The notes under the pieces: generated by a model
The model's input: the letters and a program-made list of their open reading frames with translations, nothing else
Databases searched by the model: none
What the model was told of the DNA's origin: nothing
Shown: piece after piece, positions 9,173 to 19,265 of the stretch
Layout of the letters: the number at the start of each line of letters is the position of its first letter
Position numbering within the stretch: position 1 is the stretch's first letter
Translations under genes and position numbers: made by a program
Assembly (NCBI RefSeq): GCF_900105865.1
Contig: NZ_LT629804.1
Span: 1,674,001-1,738,000 of the forward strand
Source: Arcanobacterium phocae
GTDB lineage: Bacteria; Actinomycetota; Actinomycetes; Actinomycetales; Actinomycetaceae
Length of the DNA stretch: 64,000 bases
Direction of reading: 5' to 3'

Positions 9173-10600
9173 ATGTTTTCATCAACAGATCAAGCACGCG
9201 AATATATTAAGAACGAACATATTGAATTCGTAGATATTCGATTTTGTGATTTACCGGGAATGATGCAACATTTCACGATCCCAGTAGATACTTTCAATCC
9301 GGATTCTTTGGACGAAGGTATCATGTTTGATGGCTCGTCAATTCGTGGTTTTACCGAAATACATGAATCTGATATGAAGCTTCTACCTGATCTATCATCA
9401 GCTTTTATTGATCCTTTCCGCCAAGCTAAAACTCTCGTTATCAATCACTTTGTTGTTGATCCTTTCACCAACGAACCATACGATCGTGATCCGCGAGTGA
9501 TTGCTCAGCGTGCCGAGGACTATGTGCGCAGTACTGGCATTGCTGACACTGTCTACATCGGTGCGGAAGCAGAGTTCTTCGTCTTTGACGATATCCGCTT
9601 CGAGAACGTCCCACAGCGTTCCTTCTACTCTATTGATTCTAGCGAAGCGTTCTGGAATACCGGACGCGATGAAGACGGTCACAACCTTGGCTATAAGACA
9701 GAACAAAAAGCCGGCTACTTCCCAGTTGGACCGCACGATCAAATGGCAGACCTACGAGATACAATGACAAAGCTATGCCAGCAGGTTGGCCTGAAAATCG
9801 AACGTGCCCATCACGAAGTAGGGTCTGGCGGACAGCAAGAAATCAATTACCGCTTTGACACTTTGTTGACCGCAGGTGACGATTTAATGAAATTCAAGTA
9901 CGTCATTAAGAATGCTGCCGTGAACGCTGGAAAAACGGCAACTTTCATGCCGAAACCGCTATTTGGAGACAACGGATCTGGTATGCACTGTCATCAGTCA
10001 TTGTGGAAGAACGGTGAACCACTTTTTGCCGACGAACGCGGATACGGCGGCCTGTCTGACCTTGCTCGGTGGTACATTGGTGGCTTGTTAGAGCACGCCC
10101 CATCCTTGCTAGCGTTTACTAACCCTTCGGTTAATTCATTCCACCGGCTAGTCCCTGGCTTCGAAGCGCCAGTGAACTTGGTCTACTCAGCTCGTAATCG
10201 ATCAGCCTGCATCCGTATCCCGGTTTCTGGAGGAACCTCGGCTAAAGCAAAGCGAATCGAATACCGTACCCCGGATCCATCTGCCAACCCGTATCTGGCT
10301 TTCGCGGCCCAAGTGATGGCTGGTATCGACGGAATCAAACGGCGTATTGAACCTGCAGCGCCAATTGACAAAGATTTGTACGAGCTTCCGCCGGAAGAAC
10401 ACGCACAGATCCCGCAACTTCCGGCTACTCTTGACGACGCCTTGCGCGCTCTCGAAGCAGATCACGACTACCTCACTGAAGGTGGTGTCTTTAGTGAGGA
10501 TATTATTCGTACCTGGATCGACTACAAGATGAAGATGGAAATTGAGCCACTTCGCCAGCGTCCTCACCCATTTGAATACCAGCTGTATTACGGCCTGTAA
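9173..10600 (+). CDS. glnA: Type I glutamine synthetase, adenylylatable
   Basis: 475-aa GlnA that makes glutamine from glutamate, ammonia and ATP as a cytosolic dodecamer. Visible motifs: FDGSSIRGF (beta-grasp end), GAEAEFF (metal-site Glu), [10 protein letters not shown] (ATP/ammonia site) and the regulatory [13 protein letters not shown] loop (DLYELPPEE) with the adenylylation target Tyr403. The ATG at 9173 has GGAAGG 8 bases upstream; a TTG one codon earlier is less likely. The modifying enzyme GlnE is encoded 0.6 kb away on the other strand. The gene ends tail-to-tail with, and overlaps by 13 bp, the histidine phosphatase gene, so no private terminator fits between them. Confidence 0.95.
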   Translation: MFSSTDQAREYIKNEHIEFVDIRFCDLPGMMQHFTIPVDTFNPDSLDEGIMFDGSSIRGFTEIHESDMKLLPDLSSAFIDPFRQAKTLVINHFVVDPFTNEPYDRDPRVIAQRAEDYVRSTGIADTVYIGAEAEFFVFDDIRFENVPQRSFYSIDSSEAFWNTGRDEDGHNLGYKTEQKAGYFPVGPHDQMADLRDTMTKLCQQVGLKIERAHHEVGSGGQQEINYRFDTLLTAGDDLMKFKYVIKNAAVNAGKTATFMPKPLFGDNGSGMHCHQSLWKNGEPLFADERGYGGLSDLARWYIGGLLEHAPSLLAFTNPSVNSFHRLVPGFEAPVNLVYSARNRSACIRIPVSGGTSAKAKRIEYRTPDPSANPYLAFAAQVMAGIDGIKRRIEPAAPIDKDLYELPPEEHAQIPQLPATLDDALRALEADHDYLTEGGVFSEDIIRTWIDYKMKMEIEPLRQRPHPFEYQLYYGL

Positions 10601-11190
10601 ATATCCATCCAACGCTCGATTTCAAAACCCTGTGCCAGGCTCCCCTCTACCACGGCAATTCCCGTGTTCTGGAGGCGGGTCTGGCGCATTTGTTGAGTGA
10701 TGCCATTAGCCCGCATGCCAACCCAATAAGTGATCATCGCAGCGTGCGCCACAATGACTGGCCGCTTTGCACCCGATTCTTCGATCTCTCGCACAACTGC
10801 ATCGAAACGTTCAAGTGTTTGCCGACCATTATCGCCACCGCCTAGAGGAACATCAAGTTGTCCTTTCCCCCACGCCATCATTGTTCCGATATATTCCTGC
10901 ATGGCTGCTGGATCAGTTTTCCCTTCTAAGGACCCTGCGGCAACTTCGCGTAAGCCGGCGCGCGCTATGGGAGTAAGATTCAGCTGCGTAGCTAACGGTG
11001 TAGCCGTCTGTTCAGTCCGTAACGTATCTGAACGCCAGATCGCGTCAGGCTGATATTTCACTAGCTCTGCAACGACGTCGTTCGCTTGTGCCCAACCAAG
11101 TTCAGTTAGTGCCTGTCCCGGCACTACTGTGTCAATAGCGCCCCGTTCGTTAGCATGAGTCTGTCCGTGCCTAACAAGTATAAGCTTCAT
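10588..11190 (-). CDS. Histidine phosphatase family protein (phosphoglycerate mutase-like)
   Basis: 200-aa protein of the histidine phosphatase superfamily. It begins [13 protein letters not shown], the RHG motif with the phospho-acceptor His, and has [11 protein letters not shown] and a later VAHAAM containing the second His. Small members act as broad phosphatases or cofactor-dependent mutases; this one is too divergent to assign a substrate. The ATG at 11190 follows GGGAG with correct spacing. It is the last gene of the glnA2-glnE operon, 21 bp after glnE, and overlaps the 3' end of glnA by 13 bp. Confidence 0.85.
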   Translation of the reverse strand: MKLILVRHGQTHANERGAIDTVVPGQALTELGWAQANDVVAELVKYQPDAIWRSDTLRTEQTATPLATQLNLTPIARAGLREVAAGSLEGKTDPAAMQEYIGTMMAWGKGQLDVPLGGGDNGRQTLERFDAVVREIEESGAKRPVIVAHAAMITYWVGMRANGITQQMRQTRLQNTGIAVVEGSLAQGFEIERWMDIYRP

Positions 11191-11211
11191 TATTTCTCCC
11201 ATTATCGTCTG

Positions 11212-14028
11212 CTATTTTTCGTCATAAAATATCTTATTCGTCACAGTTCGTGCGCGTCTAGAGGCGCGCAGGTATTGCTCAGAAAAATCGTGGCTTTGTT
11301 GCTGAGGTAGCCGAATAATTGCTGCTATAAGCTGCAACACAGCAGGATCGTCTGGGACGACATCGACATTTAGTCCAGTCTTCCCGGTTGCTAATACGTT
11401 AAGATCACGAATCAACGACGCACGATCCCAAGCTTCGATCAGCACACGAGCATCATCAGGATGTAGTAACCCGCATCTAGAAGCTTCTCGGATTGTTTTG
11501 ATAGTTGATGGGCATCGTAGCTCGGGATAGCGTCCGGCATTCATCAGCTGAATAAGTTGCGCCGTCCATTCAACATCAGCTAGTCCTCCACGCCCGAGTT
11601 TTACATGTCGGCTCGGGTCAATTCCACGTGGAATTCGTTCCTTCTCCATCCGTATTTTCAACATCTGAATCTCACGTATATCATGTGGGCTCACACCATT
11701 TGCCGGGTAACGGAAACTGTTTATAGATGCAAACCAAGCACTGGCTACTTCCTTGTCGCCACAACAGTATCGTGCACGTAGCAGGGCTTGACGTTCCCAA
11801 GCGCTACCCCAGCGCTCGTAATAAGCGCGATACGATTCAACAGACCGGGCGATAGCGCCCTGTTTCCCTTCTGGTCTCAACTGGATATCGGTGACAATCA
11901 CTGGCTCACTGCCAGTGCTCTTTAACAAAGCTAACGTCTCAGCGGCAACCCTTGTAGCTTCCGCGAGCGCATCGTCGTCGGTAGCCCCTGAAGCAGGCTC
12001 ATAGACAAAAATCACGTCTGCGTCCGAAACGTATCCAATTTCTTGGCCACCTAAGCGCCCCAACGCAATGATCGCATAACGGGCGTCATGGGCAGTGTCG
12101 TGTTGCGCCGCAATTAAGGCTGCAGAAATCGCTAAATCGGTAATGTCGCTTAATGCGACGCGAACCTGCTGCGGAGTTGTTATGCCAAGTGTCTGTCCGA
12201 TAGCCATACGTAGCATTTCCCGACGGCGGAGGTATCGTCCGGCCATCGCTTTACTGAGCGGAGTGTTCCGGCGTTTGAGAAGCGCATGTAGCTCGTCGGT
12301 TAAATCGGCGGGACTGCGAGGGCTTAGCAACCCATCGTCGTCAAGCCAAACAATAGCTTCTGGCAATGTGGGCAACATCTGAGCTATATAACGCGAGGTA
12401 GCAAGTAGGTACGCTAGGCGGGGAGCAACGAGTGCGCTATCTCTCAACAAGCGCATATACCATGATGTCGAACCGAGTTTCTCAGAAACATCACGGAAAG
12501 CGTTCAACCCATGATCTGGTTCAGTTGCTTGTGCCATCCAGCCGATCATAGCTGGCAAGACATGCCGTTGGATACTAGCAGTACGCGATAGTCCTTGAGT
12601 CAGAGCACGTAGATTGCGGAGGGCAGAATGCGGATCTTTAAATCCAATTGCAGATAATCGTTCTCGCGCTGCGTGTTCTTCAAGCACAACATTATCTGGG
12701 TCAAGCGATGCAAGCGATGGTAGCAACGGATGATAGAACATTGCGGTGTGTAGTTGCCGCACTTCATGACGGATACGTTGCCATTGGTTTTCGAGCCCTT
12801 GCGAATCATAGCTCATCGCAGCCGCAACACGGCCTAACCGCGATAACGGTGGAATATCGTGGCTTCGTCGCAGACGCTGGAGCTGGATTCGATGCTCTAG
12901 CGTCCGCAAGAAACGATAGTGATGGTCGAGTTTACCACCTGTTTCTCGGCCTATATATCCGCCCTCAACTAAGGCACTGATAGCGTCGAGTGTTTTCGCT
13001 ACTCGTATCGATGGATCGGTACGGCCATGGACTAGTTGCAGTAGTTGTACCGTAAATTCAATATCGCGTAAGCCTCCCGGTCCTAACTTTAACTGTCGAT
13101 CCGCAATTTCCCGACGCAAATGTGCTTCGACACGTTGCCGCATATGTCGCACACTATCTACGAAGCCCTCTCTATTAGCCACCTCCCAGACTAACGGGTT
13201 TACGATATCCATATATCGTTGCGATGCTTCATCATCAGAATCAAGTGGTCGCGCTTTAAGAAGAGCTTGGAATTCCCAAGGCTGAGCCCATCGTTCATAG
13301 TAGGCTTTATGGGACTCCACGGTTCGCACTAGCGGCCCGTTTTTCCCTTCTGGCCGTAAGTTTGTGTCAAGTTCCCAAAGAGCTGGGATTGGTCCAGGAC
13401 TGCTAATGGCGTGGGTAAGCCAAGACGCGATTGTTGTTCCGATCCGGATTACTTCAGTGTCAGACACCTCTGGGTGTGACGGTTCGGCAATATAAATAAC
13501 ATCAACATCAGAAACATAGTTAAGCTCACGGGCACCTGTTTTACCCATTGTAATGATGGAAAAATCAATAAGATTGGCACTAGGAATGAACCGATGAGCG
13601 AGGTTAAGGGCAGCTTGGAGCGTCTGGTCTACTAGTTGTGTTATCAGTTCACTGGCGGTAGAAACAAAAGCCACTGGATCGTCAGCAGTCAGATCGTACG
13701 CGGCAATCGTTATGAGCCGGCGGTAATAGGCTAATCTCAGTTCCTCGATCTGATTTTTCTCTGTCGGACTATATGATACCGACAACGGAGCGTCAGGTTG
13801 CTCGTGAAGTGTGTCAAGCAGATGCGGATGCACAACGAGCAAATCCGCGAGCGCGCTGGAAAATCCCATAATCGCACCGAGACGGTGGCACGAGACTGGA
13901 TCAGCTGCGATTTGTGACCACAGTGCTTGGGTGGCTGGCGTCAGTGATTCAACGAGCCGAGCCAAGTTGATCTTGGCCAATTCTGGATCTGCTACGTACT
14001 GAAAGAATTCTGGGCTCAAGGCAGGCAT
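11212..14028 (-). CDS. glnE: Bifunctional glutamine synthetase adenylyltransferase/deadenylase
   Basis: 938-aa enzyme that adds and removes AMP on the regulatory Tyr of GlnA. Two nucleotidyltransferase domains are visible, each with the G-x-x-E-x-x-Y-x-SD-x-D signature: GARELNYVSDVDVIYI in the N-terminal (deadenylylating) half and GGQEIGYVSDADVIFV in the C-terminal (adenylylating) half, separated by a helical linker. Length is slightly under the ~1000 aa of many actinobacterial homologues. The start codon overlaps the glnA2 stop by 1 base (TGATG), indicating translational coupling. Target is most likely GlnA (9173-10600), since the operon partner GlnA2 lacks the Tyr loop. Confidence 0.94.
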   Translation of the reverse strand: MPALSPEFFQYVADPELAKINLARLVESLTPATQALWSQIAADPVSCHRLGAIMGFSSALADLLVVHPHLLDTLHEQPDAPLSVSYSPTEKNQIEELRLAYYRRLITIAAYDLTADDPVAFVSTASELITQLVDQTLQAALNLAHRFIPSANLIDFSIITMGKTGARELNYVSDVDVIYIAEPSHPEVSDTEVIRIGTTIASWLTHAISSPGPIPALWELDTNLRPEGKNGPLVRTVESHKAYYERWAQPWEFQALLKARPLDSDDEASQRYMDIVNPLVWEVANREGFVDSVRHMRQRVEAHLRREIADRQLKLGPGGLRDIEFTVQLLQLVHGRTDPSIRVAKTLDAISALVEGGYIGRETGGKLDHHYRFLRTLEHRIQLQRLRRSHDIPPLSRLGRVAAAMSYDSQGLENQWQRIRHEVRQLHTAMFYHPLLPSLASLDPDNVVLEEHAARERLSAIGFKDPHSALRNLRALTQGLSRTASIQRHVLPAMIGWMAQATEPDHGLNAFRDVSEKLGSTSWYMRLLRDSALVAPRLAYLLATSRYIAQMLPTLPEAIVWLDDDGLLSPRSPADLTDELHALLKRRNTPLSKAMAGRYLRRREMLRMAIGQTLGITTPQQVRVALSDITDLAISAALIAAQHDTAHDARYAIIALGRLGGQEIGYVSDADVIFVYEPASGATDDDALAEATRVAAETLALLKSTGSEPVIVTDIQLRPEGKQGAIARSVESYRAYYERWGSAWERQALLRARYCCGDKEVASAWFASINSFRYPANGVSPHDIREIQMLKIRMEKERIPRGIDPSRHVKLGRGGLADVEWTAQLIQLMNAGRYPELRCPSTIKTIREASRCGLLHPDDARVLIEAWDRASLIRDLNVLATGKTGLNVDVVPDDPAVLQLIAAIIRLPQQQSHDFSEQYLRASRRARTVTNKIFYDEK

Positions 14029-15356
14029 CAGTAATAAAGCCTACGTTCGAAATCTGTTATTTGTTGCCGGTATTCATACCATTCGCGTTCTTTATTTCGT
14101 AAAAAGAAGTCGAAAGCGTCCTCGCCAAGCGTGGTCGCAACAAGTTCTGATTCTCGTGCAAGCGTTATCGCTGAGTGTAACGACGACGGCAATTCACCTA
14201 TGCCCATAATATGACGTTCTTGATCGGACAAGGCGTTGATATTTGTATCGACAGACTCAGGCACCTCGTAATCATTCTCGATGCCCGATAGCCCAGCATT
14301 GAGGATGACAGCGAACGCCAAATACGGGTTTGCTGCGGAGTCTAACGCCCGATATTCGATACGTGCACTATGGCCTTCTTTGGCGGAAAATGTTGGTACG
14401 CGCACGAGTGCACTGCGATTAGTTTTCCCCCAGGCAATGTATGCTGGTGCTTCATCCCCTGCCCATAACCTCTTATAGGAATTGACATGTTGGTTGGTTA
14501 TTGCTGAGATTTCCCGGGAGTGATGGAGAATTCCAGCGACAAATTTTGCCCCTGTTTCCGATAATTGATATTCGCGCAGTGGATCGTAGAAAGCATTCGT
14601 ATTACCTTCAAAAAGCGACATATGAATATGTAAGCCATTGCCAGGATGGTGAATGAGTGGTTTCGGCATAAAGGATGCTTCGACGCCTTGTGTTATTGCA
14701 ACGTGTTCGACGACGGCGCGCAGACTCATTAGATTATCTGCCATTGTTAGGGAGTCAGCTACCCGCAAATCAATTTCGTTTTGCCCCGGACCGGCTTCAT
14801 GGTGCGAAAACTCTACCGGGATTCCAAGCTGTTCAAGTTCATGAATGGCTTGGGCGCGGAAACTTTGTGCCAGTGGGCGCGAGACATGATCAAAATACGA
14901 TCCATGGTCAATAGGTACCGGTTCCCCGTTAGGATCTTGTTCGTGTTGGAACAAATAGAACTCTACTTCCGGGTGAACATGAAAGGTGAAACCTAGTTTT
15001 GCTGCCCGGTCGATTGCACGCCGTAGAACTCCACGCGGGTCAGAGCGAGCTGGCTGATCATCTGGAGTATGGATATCACAAAACATGCGGGCACATTTCT
15101 CACCTGATTCGTCCCACGGCAAAATGTGGAACGTTGAAGCATCTGGTTTTATCACCATATCTGCCTCATGGATACGCGACAGCCCTTCGACTGCTGACCC
15201 ATCGAATCCAATCCCTTGCGTGAAAGCACCCTCAACTTCGGCAGGCGGAATCGCAACCGATTTCAATGTTCCTGAGACGTCAGTAAACCACAAGCGGATA
15301 AACTTAATATGATTATCTTCAATCATGGAAATGACATGCTCTTGTTGCTGATCCAT
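14028..15356 (-). CDS. glnA2: Glutamine synthetase family protein GlnA2
   Basis: 442-aa type I glutamine-synthetase fold. Contains FDGSAVEGLSR, a EVEFYLF metal-site region, PGNGLHIHMS, and RIEYRALDSAANPYLA. The region corresponding to the adenylylation loop reads NALSDQERHIMGIGELP, with no Tyr, so GlnE control is not expected. In actinobacteria GlnA2 paralogues may be true synthetases or gamma-glutamyl-amine ligases; sequence alone does not decide. The ATG at 15356 has GGGAGG six bases upstream; two further in-frame ATGs upstream lack one. First gene of the glnA2-glnE-phosphatase operon, divergent from panB. Confidence 0.88.
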   Translation of the reverse strand: MDQQQEHVISMIEDNHIKFIRLWFTDVSGTLKSVAIPPAEVEGAFTQGIGFDGSAVEGLSRIHEADMVIKPDASTFHILPWDESGEKCARMFCDIHTPDDQPARSDPRGVLRRAIDRAAKLGFTFHVHPEVEFYLFQHEQDPNGEPVPIDHGSYFDHVSRPLAQSFRAQAIHELEQLGIPVEFSHHEAGPGQNEIDLRVADSLTMADNLMSLRAVVEHVAITQGVEASFMPKPLIHHPGNGLHIHMSLFEGNTNAFYDPLREYQLSETGAKFVAGILHHSREISAITNQHVNSYKRLWAGDEAPAYIAWGKTNRSALVRVPTFSAKEGHSARIEYRALDSAANPYLAFAVILNAGLSGIENDYEVPESVDTNINALSDQERHIMGIGELPSSLHSAITLARESELVATTLGEDAFDFFLRNKEREWYEYRQQITDFERRLYY

Positions 15357-15439
15357 CGGTGCCTCCCGCGTTACATACATCTTTCTATATTGTGCCATTA
15401 CATAGACCCAACAAGCTATAGAACTTAACCGTAATGGAC

Positions 15440-15445
15440 TAGAAT
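15440..15445 (+). promoter_or_regulatory. -10 element of panB promoter
   Basis: TAGAAT, 29 bases before the panB start and upstream of its ribosome binding site AAAAGGAAAGG. I do not see a consensus -35 hexamer at 17 bp. Confidence 0.5.
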
Positions 15446-15474
15446 AGTACCTATTAAAAGGAAAGGTTCTACTT

Positions 15475-16275
15475 ATGACGATTAAGCGTGTGCGTGCTCA
15501 TCATCTCGCTCAGATGAAGGCTGAAGGTACGCCAATAACAATGCTCACATCCTATGATGCGATAACTACTCGGATCTTTGACGAAGCCGGCACTGACATG
15601 TTGCTCGTTGGTGATTCCTACGCGAACGTGATGCTCGGCTACAATTCAACAACCCAGGTGACCATCGATGACATGGTCTTAGCTACCGGAGCGGTTGCTC
15701 GGAATGCAAAACGTGCGTTCGTAGTTGCTGATCTTCCATTTGGAGCATATGAAACCTCGCCAACAGATGCTATTGCAAATTCAGTGAAGTTAATTCGTGC
15801 AGGCGCGTCTGCAGTCAAACTTGAAGGTGGCGTACGGATGGCTTCCACTATCCGTGCAATTGTTAATGCTGGTATCAACGTGGTAGCTCATGTTGGATAT
15901 ACGCCACAATCTGAAAATGCTCTTGGTGGACCGCGGGTACAAGGCCGTGGCGATAAAGCAGAACAGATACGGCGTGATGCGCGAGCTGTTGAAGAAGCCG
16001 GCGCGATCGCCGTCGTTCTCGAATTGGTCCCGGCGCCTATTGCCACTGAAATCACTCACGAACTAACGATCCCTACAATTGGAATTGGTGCTGGGGAAAA
16101 CACTGATGGACAGGTTCTAGTCTGGACTGACATGGCTGGCATGACTGACTGGCAACCATCGTTTGTGAAAGTGTTTGGCGAAGTTGGTACTGCTCTCAAA
16201 AATGCGGCTGAAGCCTACAATGCTGCTGTTCGCTCGCGCTCTTTCCCAGATGATGACCACCGGTTCAACCACTAG
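15475..16275 (+). CDS. panB: 3-methyl-2-oxobutanoate hydroxymethyltransferase
   Basis: 266-aa enzyme making ketopantoate from 2-oxoisovalerate and methylene-tetrahydrofolate, the first committed step to pantothenate and coenzyme A. Motifs: MLTSYDA near the N-terminus, VGDS (Mg-binding Asp), VVADLPFGAYE, KLEGG (substrate Lys/Glu), and IPTIGIGAG. Length is canonical. AAAAGGAAAGG precedes the ATG. No other pantothenate gene is adjacent; map starts 57 bp later with its own promoter. Confidence 0.95.
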   Translation: MTIKRVRAHHLAQMKAEGTPITMLTSYDAITTRIFDEAGTDMLLVGDSYANVMLGYNSTTQVTIDDMVLATGAVARNAKRAFVVADLPFGAYETSPTDAIANSVKLIRAGASAVKLEGGVRMASTIRAIVNAGINVVAHVGYTPQSENALGGPRVQGRGDKAEQIRRDARAVEEAGAIAVVLELVPAPIATEITHELTIPTIGIGAGENTDGQVLVWTDMAGMTDWQPSFVKVFGEVGTALKNAAEAYNAAVRSRSFPDDDHRFNH

Positions 16276-16319
16276 GCCGAATAACTCATTGTTAAACCTC
16301 ATCAACAGCAAATAAAGAT

Positions 16320-16325
16320 TAGAAT
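16320..16325 (+). promoter_or_regulatory. Leaderless -10 element for map
   Basis: TAGAAT with a 7-base gap to the map ATG (16333) and no Shine-Dalgarno, placing the predicted transcription start on the A of the start codon. Confidence 0.6.
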
Positions 16326-16332
16326 ACGAGAT

Positions 16333-17229
16333 ATGCACGATCAACATTTCCTCACCCCAGGTACTCTCTCCCCACAACGGCACGTTCCTGAATCAATCGA
16401 ACGCCCGGAATACATGTTCCATGATGGCCCCGAAGTCGTCACCGCATCTGATGTCAAGGATGCCGAAACTATTGAAAAAATTCGTATTTCTTCGCAAATT
16501 GCAGCTGACGCCCTCTACTTGGCTGGCGCAGCAGTTCGCCCTGGAGTGACAACGGATGAGCTTGATCGTATTGCGCATGAATACATGTGCGACATGGGAG
16601 CATATCCATCTTGTCTAGGTTATATGGGTTTTTCTAAATCGATTTGTACCTCCGTTAATGAAGTCATTTGCCACGGTATCCCAGATTCAACCGAGCTACG
16701 CGAAGGCGATATCATCAATCTAGATGTCACTGCCTACAAGAACGGCGTTCATGGCGATACGAATGCGATGTTTTACGCCGGCGAAGTAGACCAAGAATCA
16801 CGTGACTTGTGCGAGCGCACCTACAACGCCATGATGCGCGGTATTAAAGCCGTTAAACCTGGCCGCCGCGTTAATGTGATTGGACGTGTCATCGAATCTT
16901 ATGCGAAACGCTTCGGGTACGGTGACGTTGAAGATTTCACTGGCCACGGCGTCGGCGAAGCTTTCCATTCTGGTTTGATTATTCCGCATTACGATTCTGC
17001 ACCAAATTTTGACGACGAAATAAAAGTTGGCATGGTTTTTACAGTAGAGCCTATGCTTACTCTCGGAACTCAAAAGTGGGATCAGTGGGATGACGGCTGG
17101 ACAGTAGTAACTGCGGATCGTAAGCGGACCGCGCAATGGGAGCATACAATCGTTGTCACGGAAACTGGTGCTGAGATTTTGACGCTCCCCACCCAAGGGC
17201 AGGCCTCACCAGCGATGCCAACCGTATAG
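16333..17229 (+). CDS. map: Methionine aminopeptidase type I, N-terminally extended
   Basis: 298-aa enzyme that removes the initiator Met from nascent proteins. The five metal ligands are visible: D131 (INLDV), D142 (HGDTN), His in GHGVG, Glu in FTVEPM and Glu in WEHT. An extension of about 40 residues precedes the catalytic domain, typical of the longer actinobacterial MetAP1c form with a Pro-rich N-terminal tail thought to contact the ribosome. The start is placed by a leaderless -10 element. ppgK follows after 27 bp and is probably cotranscribed. Confidence 0.94.
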   Translation: MHDQHFLTPGTLSPQRHVPESIERPEYMFHDGPEVVTASDVKDAETIEKIRISSQIAADALYLAGAAVRPGVTTDELDRIAHEYMCDMGAYPSCLGYMGFSKSICTSVNEVICHGIPDSTELREGDIINLDVTAYKNGVHGDTNAMFYAGEVDQESRDLCERTYNAMMRGIKAVKPGRRVNVIGRVIESYAKRFGYGDVEDFTGHGVGEAFHSGLIIPHYDSAPNFDDEIKVGMVFTVEPMLTLGTQKWDQWDDGWTVVTADRKRTAQWEHTIVVTETGAEILTLPTQGQASPAMPTV

Positions 17230-17256
17230 TTCATTAATGTTTTCAAAGGAGAAACC

Positions 17257-18027
17257 ATGGATCAAAAGCTAGCAAACGTTGCTATCGGGGTCGATATCGG
17301 CGGCTCTGGAATTAAAGGTTCAGTTGTCAAACTCGAAACCGGGGAACTGATCGGAGACGAGTTCCGGATACCAACTCCAGAAAACGCTGCACCCGAGGTA
17401 ATCGCAGATATCGTACGCCAGGTAGTGGAGCATTTTGATACCTCGGTAGACACTCCGGTTGGGGTCACATTCCCCGCTCCAGTTATCAATGGCGTCTGCC
17501 CGATGATTGCCAATCTTAACCAAGATTTCGTTGGCATGAACGTTTCAGACCTGATGACTACACATGTTGGCCGCCCAGTTGTTGTTCTGAACGACGCCGA
17601 TGCTGCCGGTCTTGCGGAAGCCGAATTCGGCGCAGCACACAGCCAAGACGGCACAACTATTGTGTTGACGTTAGGAACTGGTATTGGTTCAGCGTTGGTG
17701 CGCGATGGTGTACTTGTGCCGAATACTGAGATGGGGCATTTGCTGTTACCTAATGGTCTCGAAGCCGAAAAGTGGGCAGCCTCGTCCATTCGTACAAAGG
17801 AAAATCTGTCGCTTGAGCAGTGGGCCACTAGGTTGCAAGATGTCCTTAATATGGTCGAGATGCTCTTCTCCCCCGATACACTCATCTTGGGTGGTGGAAT
17901 TTCAACGCGTTTTGCAGAGTTCTCCGGATTCCTGTCTACTCGCGCCGATCTTGAACCGGCCCGGTTATTTAATACTGCGGGAATTGCGGGAGCTGCGCTC
18001 GTAGCATCGCAAGAAGCGCAAGACTGA
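17257..18027 (+). CDS. ppgK: Polyphosphate glucokinase (ROK family)
   Basis: 256-aa cytosolic kinase that phosphorylates glucose using polyphosphate and/or ATP. ROK-type motifs: GVDIGGSGIKG phosphate-binding loop near residue 11, LNDADAAG with the catalytic Asp, LGTGIG, and a short C-terminal LGGGIS. In place of the CxCGxxGC zinc motif of ordinary ROK kinases it has the compact MGHLLLPNG region, as in actinobacterial PpgK. AAAGGAG precedes the ATG. Downstream of map in a two-gene unit that ends at the 18041-18085 hairpin. Confidence 0.9.
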   Translation: MDQKLANVAIGVDIGGSGIKGSVVKLETGELIGDEFRIPTPENAAPEVIADIVRQVVEHFDTSVDTPVGVTFPAPVINGVCPMIANLNQDFVGMNVSDLMTTHVGRPVVVLNDADAAGLAEAEFGAAHSQDGTTIVLTLGTGIGSALVRDGVLVPNTEMGHLLLPNGLEAEKWAASSIRTKENLSLEQWATRLQDVLNMVEMLFSPDTLILGGGISTRFAEFSGFLSTRADLEPARLFNTAGIAGAALVASQEAQD

Positions 18028-18040
18028 AGAAAAACTCGTT

Positions 18041-18085
18041 AGACGCGTGGGATAGTGAGCATCAGCTCGCTATCCCATGCGTCTT
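18041..18085. terminator. Bidirectional terminator between ppgK and rnpB
   Basis: AGACGC-GTGGGATAG and CTATCCCA-TGCGTCT form a long, nearly perfect stem around GTGAGCATCAGCTCG (itself self-pairing). On the minus strand it is followed by GTTTTTC, serving rnpB; on the plus strand it ends the map-ppgK transcript. Confidence 0.8.
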
Positions 18086-18093
18086 CGTAAAAG

Positions 18094-18454
18094 GCGAATG
18101 AGTTGGCCGATACGCCGGGTTTTGTCCGCTTGAAAAACAAGCGTGGCGACCATCCATCTAGGCTTATCGTTACCAATAAGCTCAAGCAACCTACCCGCGT
18201 GCTCAACGGGACACCTTAACGCACGCTACTCGGTCTTGCTCTCGGTGGGGTTTACCATGCCGCAACGATCGCTCGCTGCGCGGTGAGCTCTTACCTCGCC
18301 CTTTCACCCTTACCGCGTTGCCGCGGCGGTTTACTTTCTGTGGCACTAGCCTGCGGGTCACCCCGAGTGGATGTTATCCACCACCGTTCCCTGTAGAGCC
18401 CGGACGTTCCTCGGGAGCTTGACGCTCACGCGGCCGCCTAGCCAACTCATTCGC
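18094..18454 (-). ncRNA. rnpB: RNase P RNA (bacterial type A)
   Basis: About 361-nt catalytic RNA of RNase P, which trims tRNA 5' leaders. The conserved P4 strand GAGGAACGTCCGGGCTC is readable on the minus strand at 18397-18423, together with ACAGAAAGTAAACC, GGTAAGGGTGAAAGGG, GAGGTAAGAGCTCACC and the 3' core near AGATGGATGGTCGCC. The ends GCGAATGAGTTGGC and GCCAACTCATTCGC pair perfectly as helix P1, fixing the boundaries. TAAGAT (18461-18466) lies 6 bases before the predicted 5' end. Confidence 0.95.
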
Positions 18455-18460
18455 ATCTGC

Positions 18461-18485
18461 ATCTTACCTCAGCTTTGCATAAACT
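18461..18485. promoter_or_regulatory. Back-to-back divergent -10 elements for rnpB and yaaA
   Basis: TAAGAT at 18466-18461 (minus) is 6 bases upstream of rnpB; TAAACT at 18480-18485 (plus) is 6 bases upstream of the yaaA GTG. The two -10s are 13 bp apart, so each promoter must overlap the start of the other transcript. The yaaA element supports a leaderless mRNA. Confidence 0.6.
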
Positions 18486-18491
18486 GGGTAC

Positions 18492-19265
18492 GTGCTTATT
18501 CTTTTACCGCCTTCTGAGGGCAAATCATCACCAGCAACCGGACCCTCACTTGAGCTAGATTCACTGAGCTTTCCGGAATTATCTGCTACCCGCGCGTCGC
18601 TGATTGATGAACTGATAGCCGTATCACAACGCGACGATGCTCTCGATATTTTGAAAGTTGGTGTACGAGTAGCCAACGACGTAGCTCGCCAAGCTGACTT
18701 GTGGAACGCACCTTGTGCACCTGCATATGAGGTTTATTCTGGGGTGCTCTTTAACGCGATGGACATGCCTCATGCCCATACGGCAGACTTGAACCGAGCT
18801 AATCAGCATGTCCTCATCTTTTCGGGGCTATTCGGCGTTAATCGTCCTGCTGATATAATTCCAGCCTATCGGCTAGCTATGGGTATTTCGTTGCCGCAGT
18901 CAGGAAATACGAAAACGCTATGGAAAAAGGCGTTGGCAGGTGCAGATTTTGGCGAGCAAGATTTAGTTATTGATGCGCGTTCTAGCGCGTACCGAGTGTG
19001 GGATCCACCCACGCAGGCTGACCACGTCGTCGTCAATGCAGTTCGAATCAAAAACGGAAAACGTGCCGTAGTCTCACATAATGCTAAACGCTACCGCGGT
19101 CTGCTCGCTGGCGAGCTCATTCGTAATGAAGAAATGCCGAACGACGCCGAAGAATTGGCCGATTTCGCTCATATTCTAATCGACCGTGGGCTCATCACCA
19201 GTGTTGAGCTAGACCCGCCGGGCAAGACTCGGGCCCTTACTCTAGTGGAAAATCTCGATCTCTGA
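18492..19265 (+). CDS. yaaA: YaaA family peroxide-stress protein (DUF328)
   Basis: 257-aa soluble protein of the YaaA/DUF328 family, linked in E. coli to lowering free iron and DNA damage under peroxide stress and to DNA binding. It opens LILLPPSEGKSSP, the family signature, and has YSGVLFNAMDM, IFSGLFGVNRP and a late VSHNAKRYRG corresponding to the family core. GTG start without Shine-Dalgarno, 6 bases after TAAACT, points to leaderless translation. It overlaps the convergent zinc-ribbon-like gene by 29 bp at the 3' ends. Confidence 0.88.
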   Translation: MLILLPPSEGKSSPATGPSLELDSLSFPELSATRASLIDELIAVSQRDDALDILKVGVRVANDVARQADLWNAPCAPAYEVYSGVLFNAMDMPHAHTADLNRANQHVLIFSGLFGVNRPADIIPAYRLAMGISLPQSGNTKTLWKKALAGADFGEQDLVIDARSSAYRVWDPPTQADHVVVNAVRIKNGKRAVVSHNAKRYRGLLAGELIRNEEMPNDAEELADFAHILIDRGLITSVELDPPGKTRALTLVENLDL

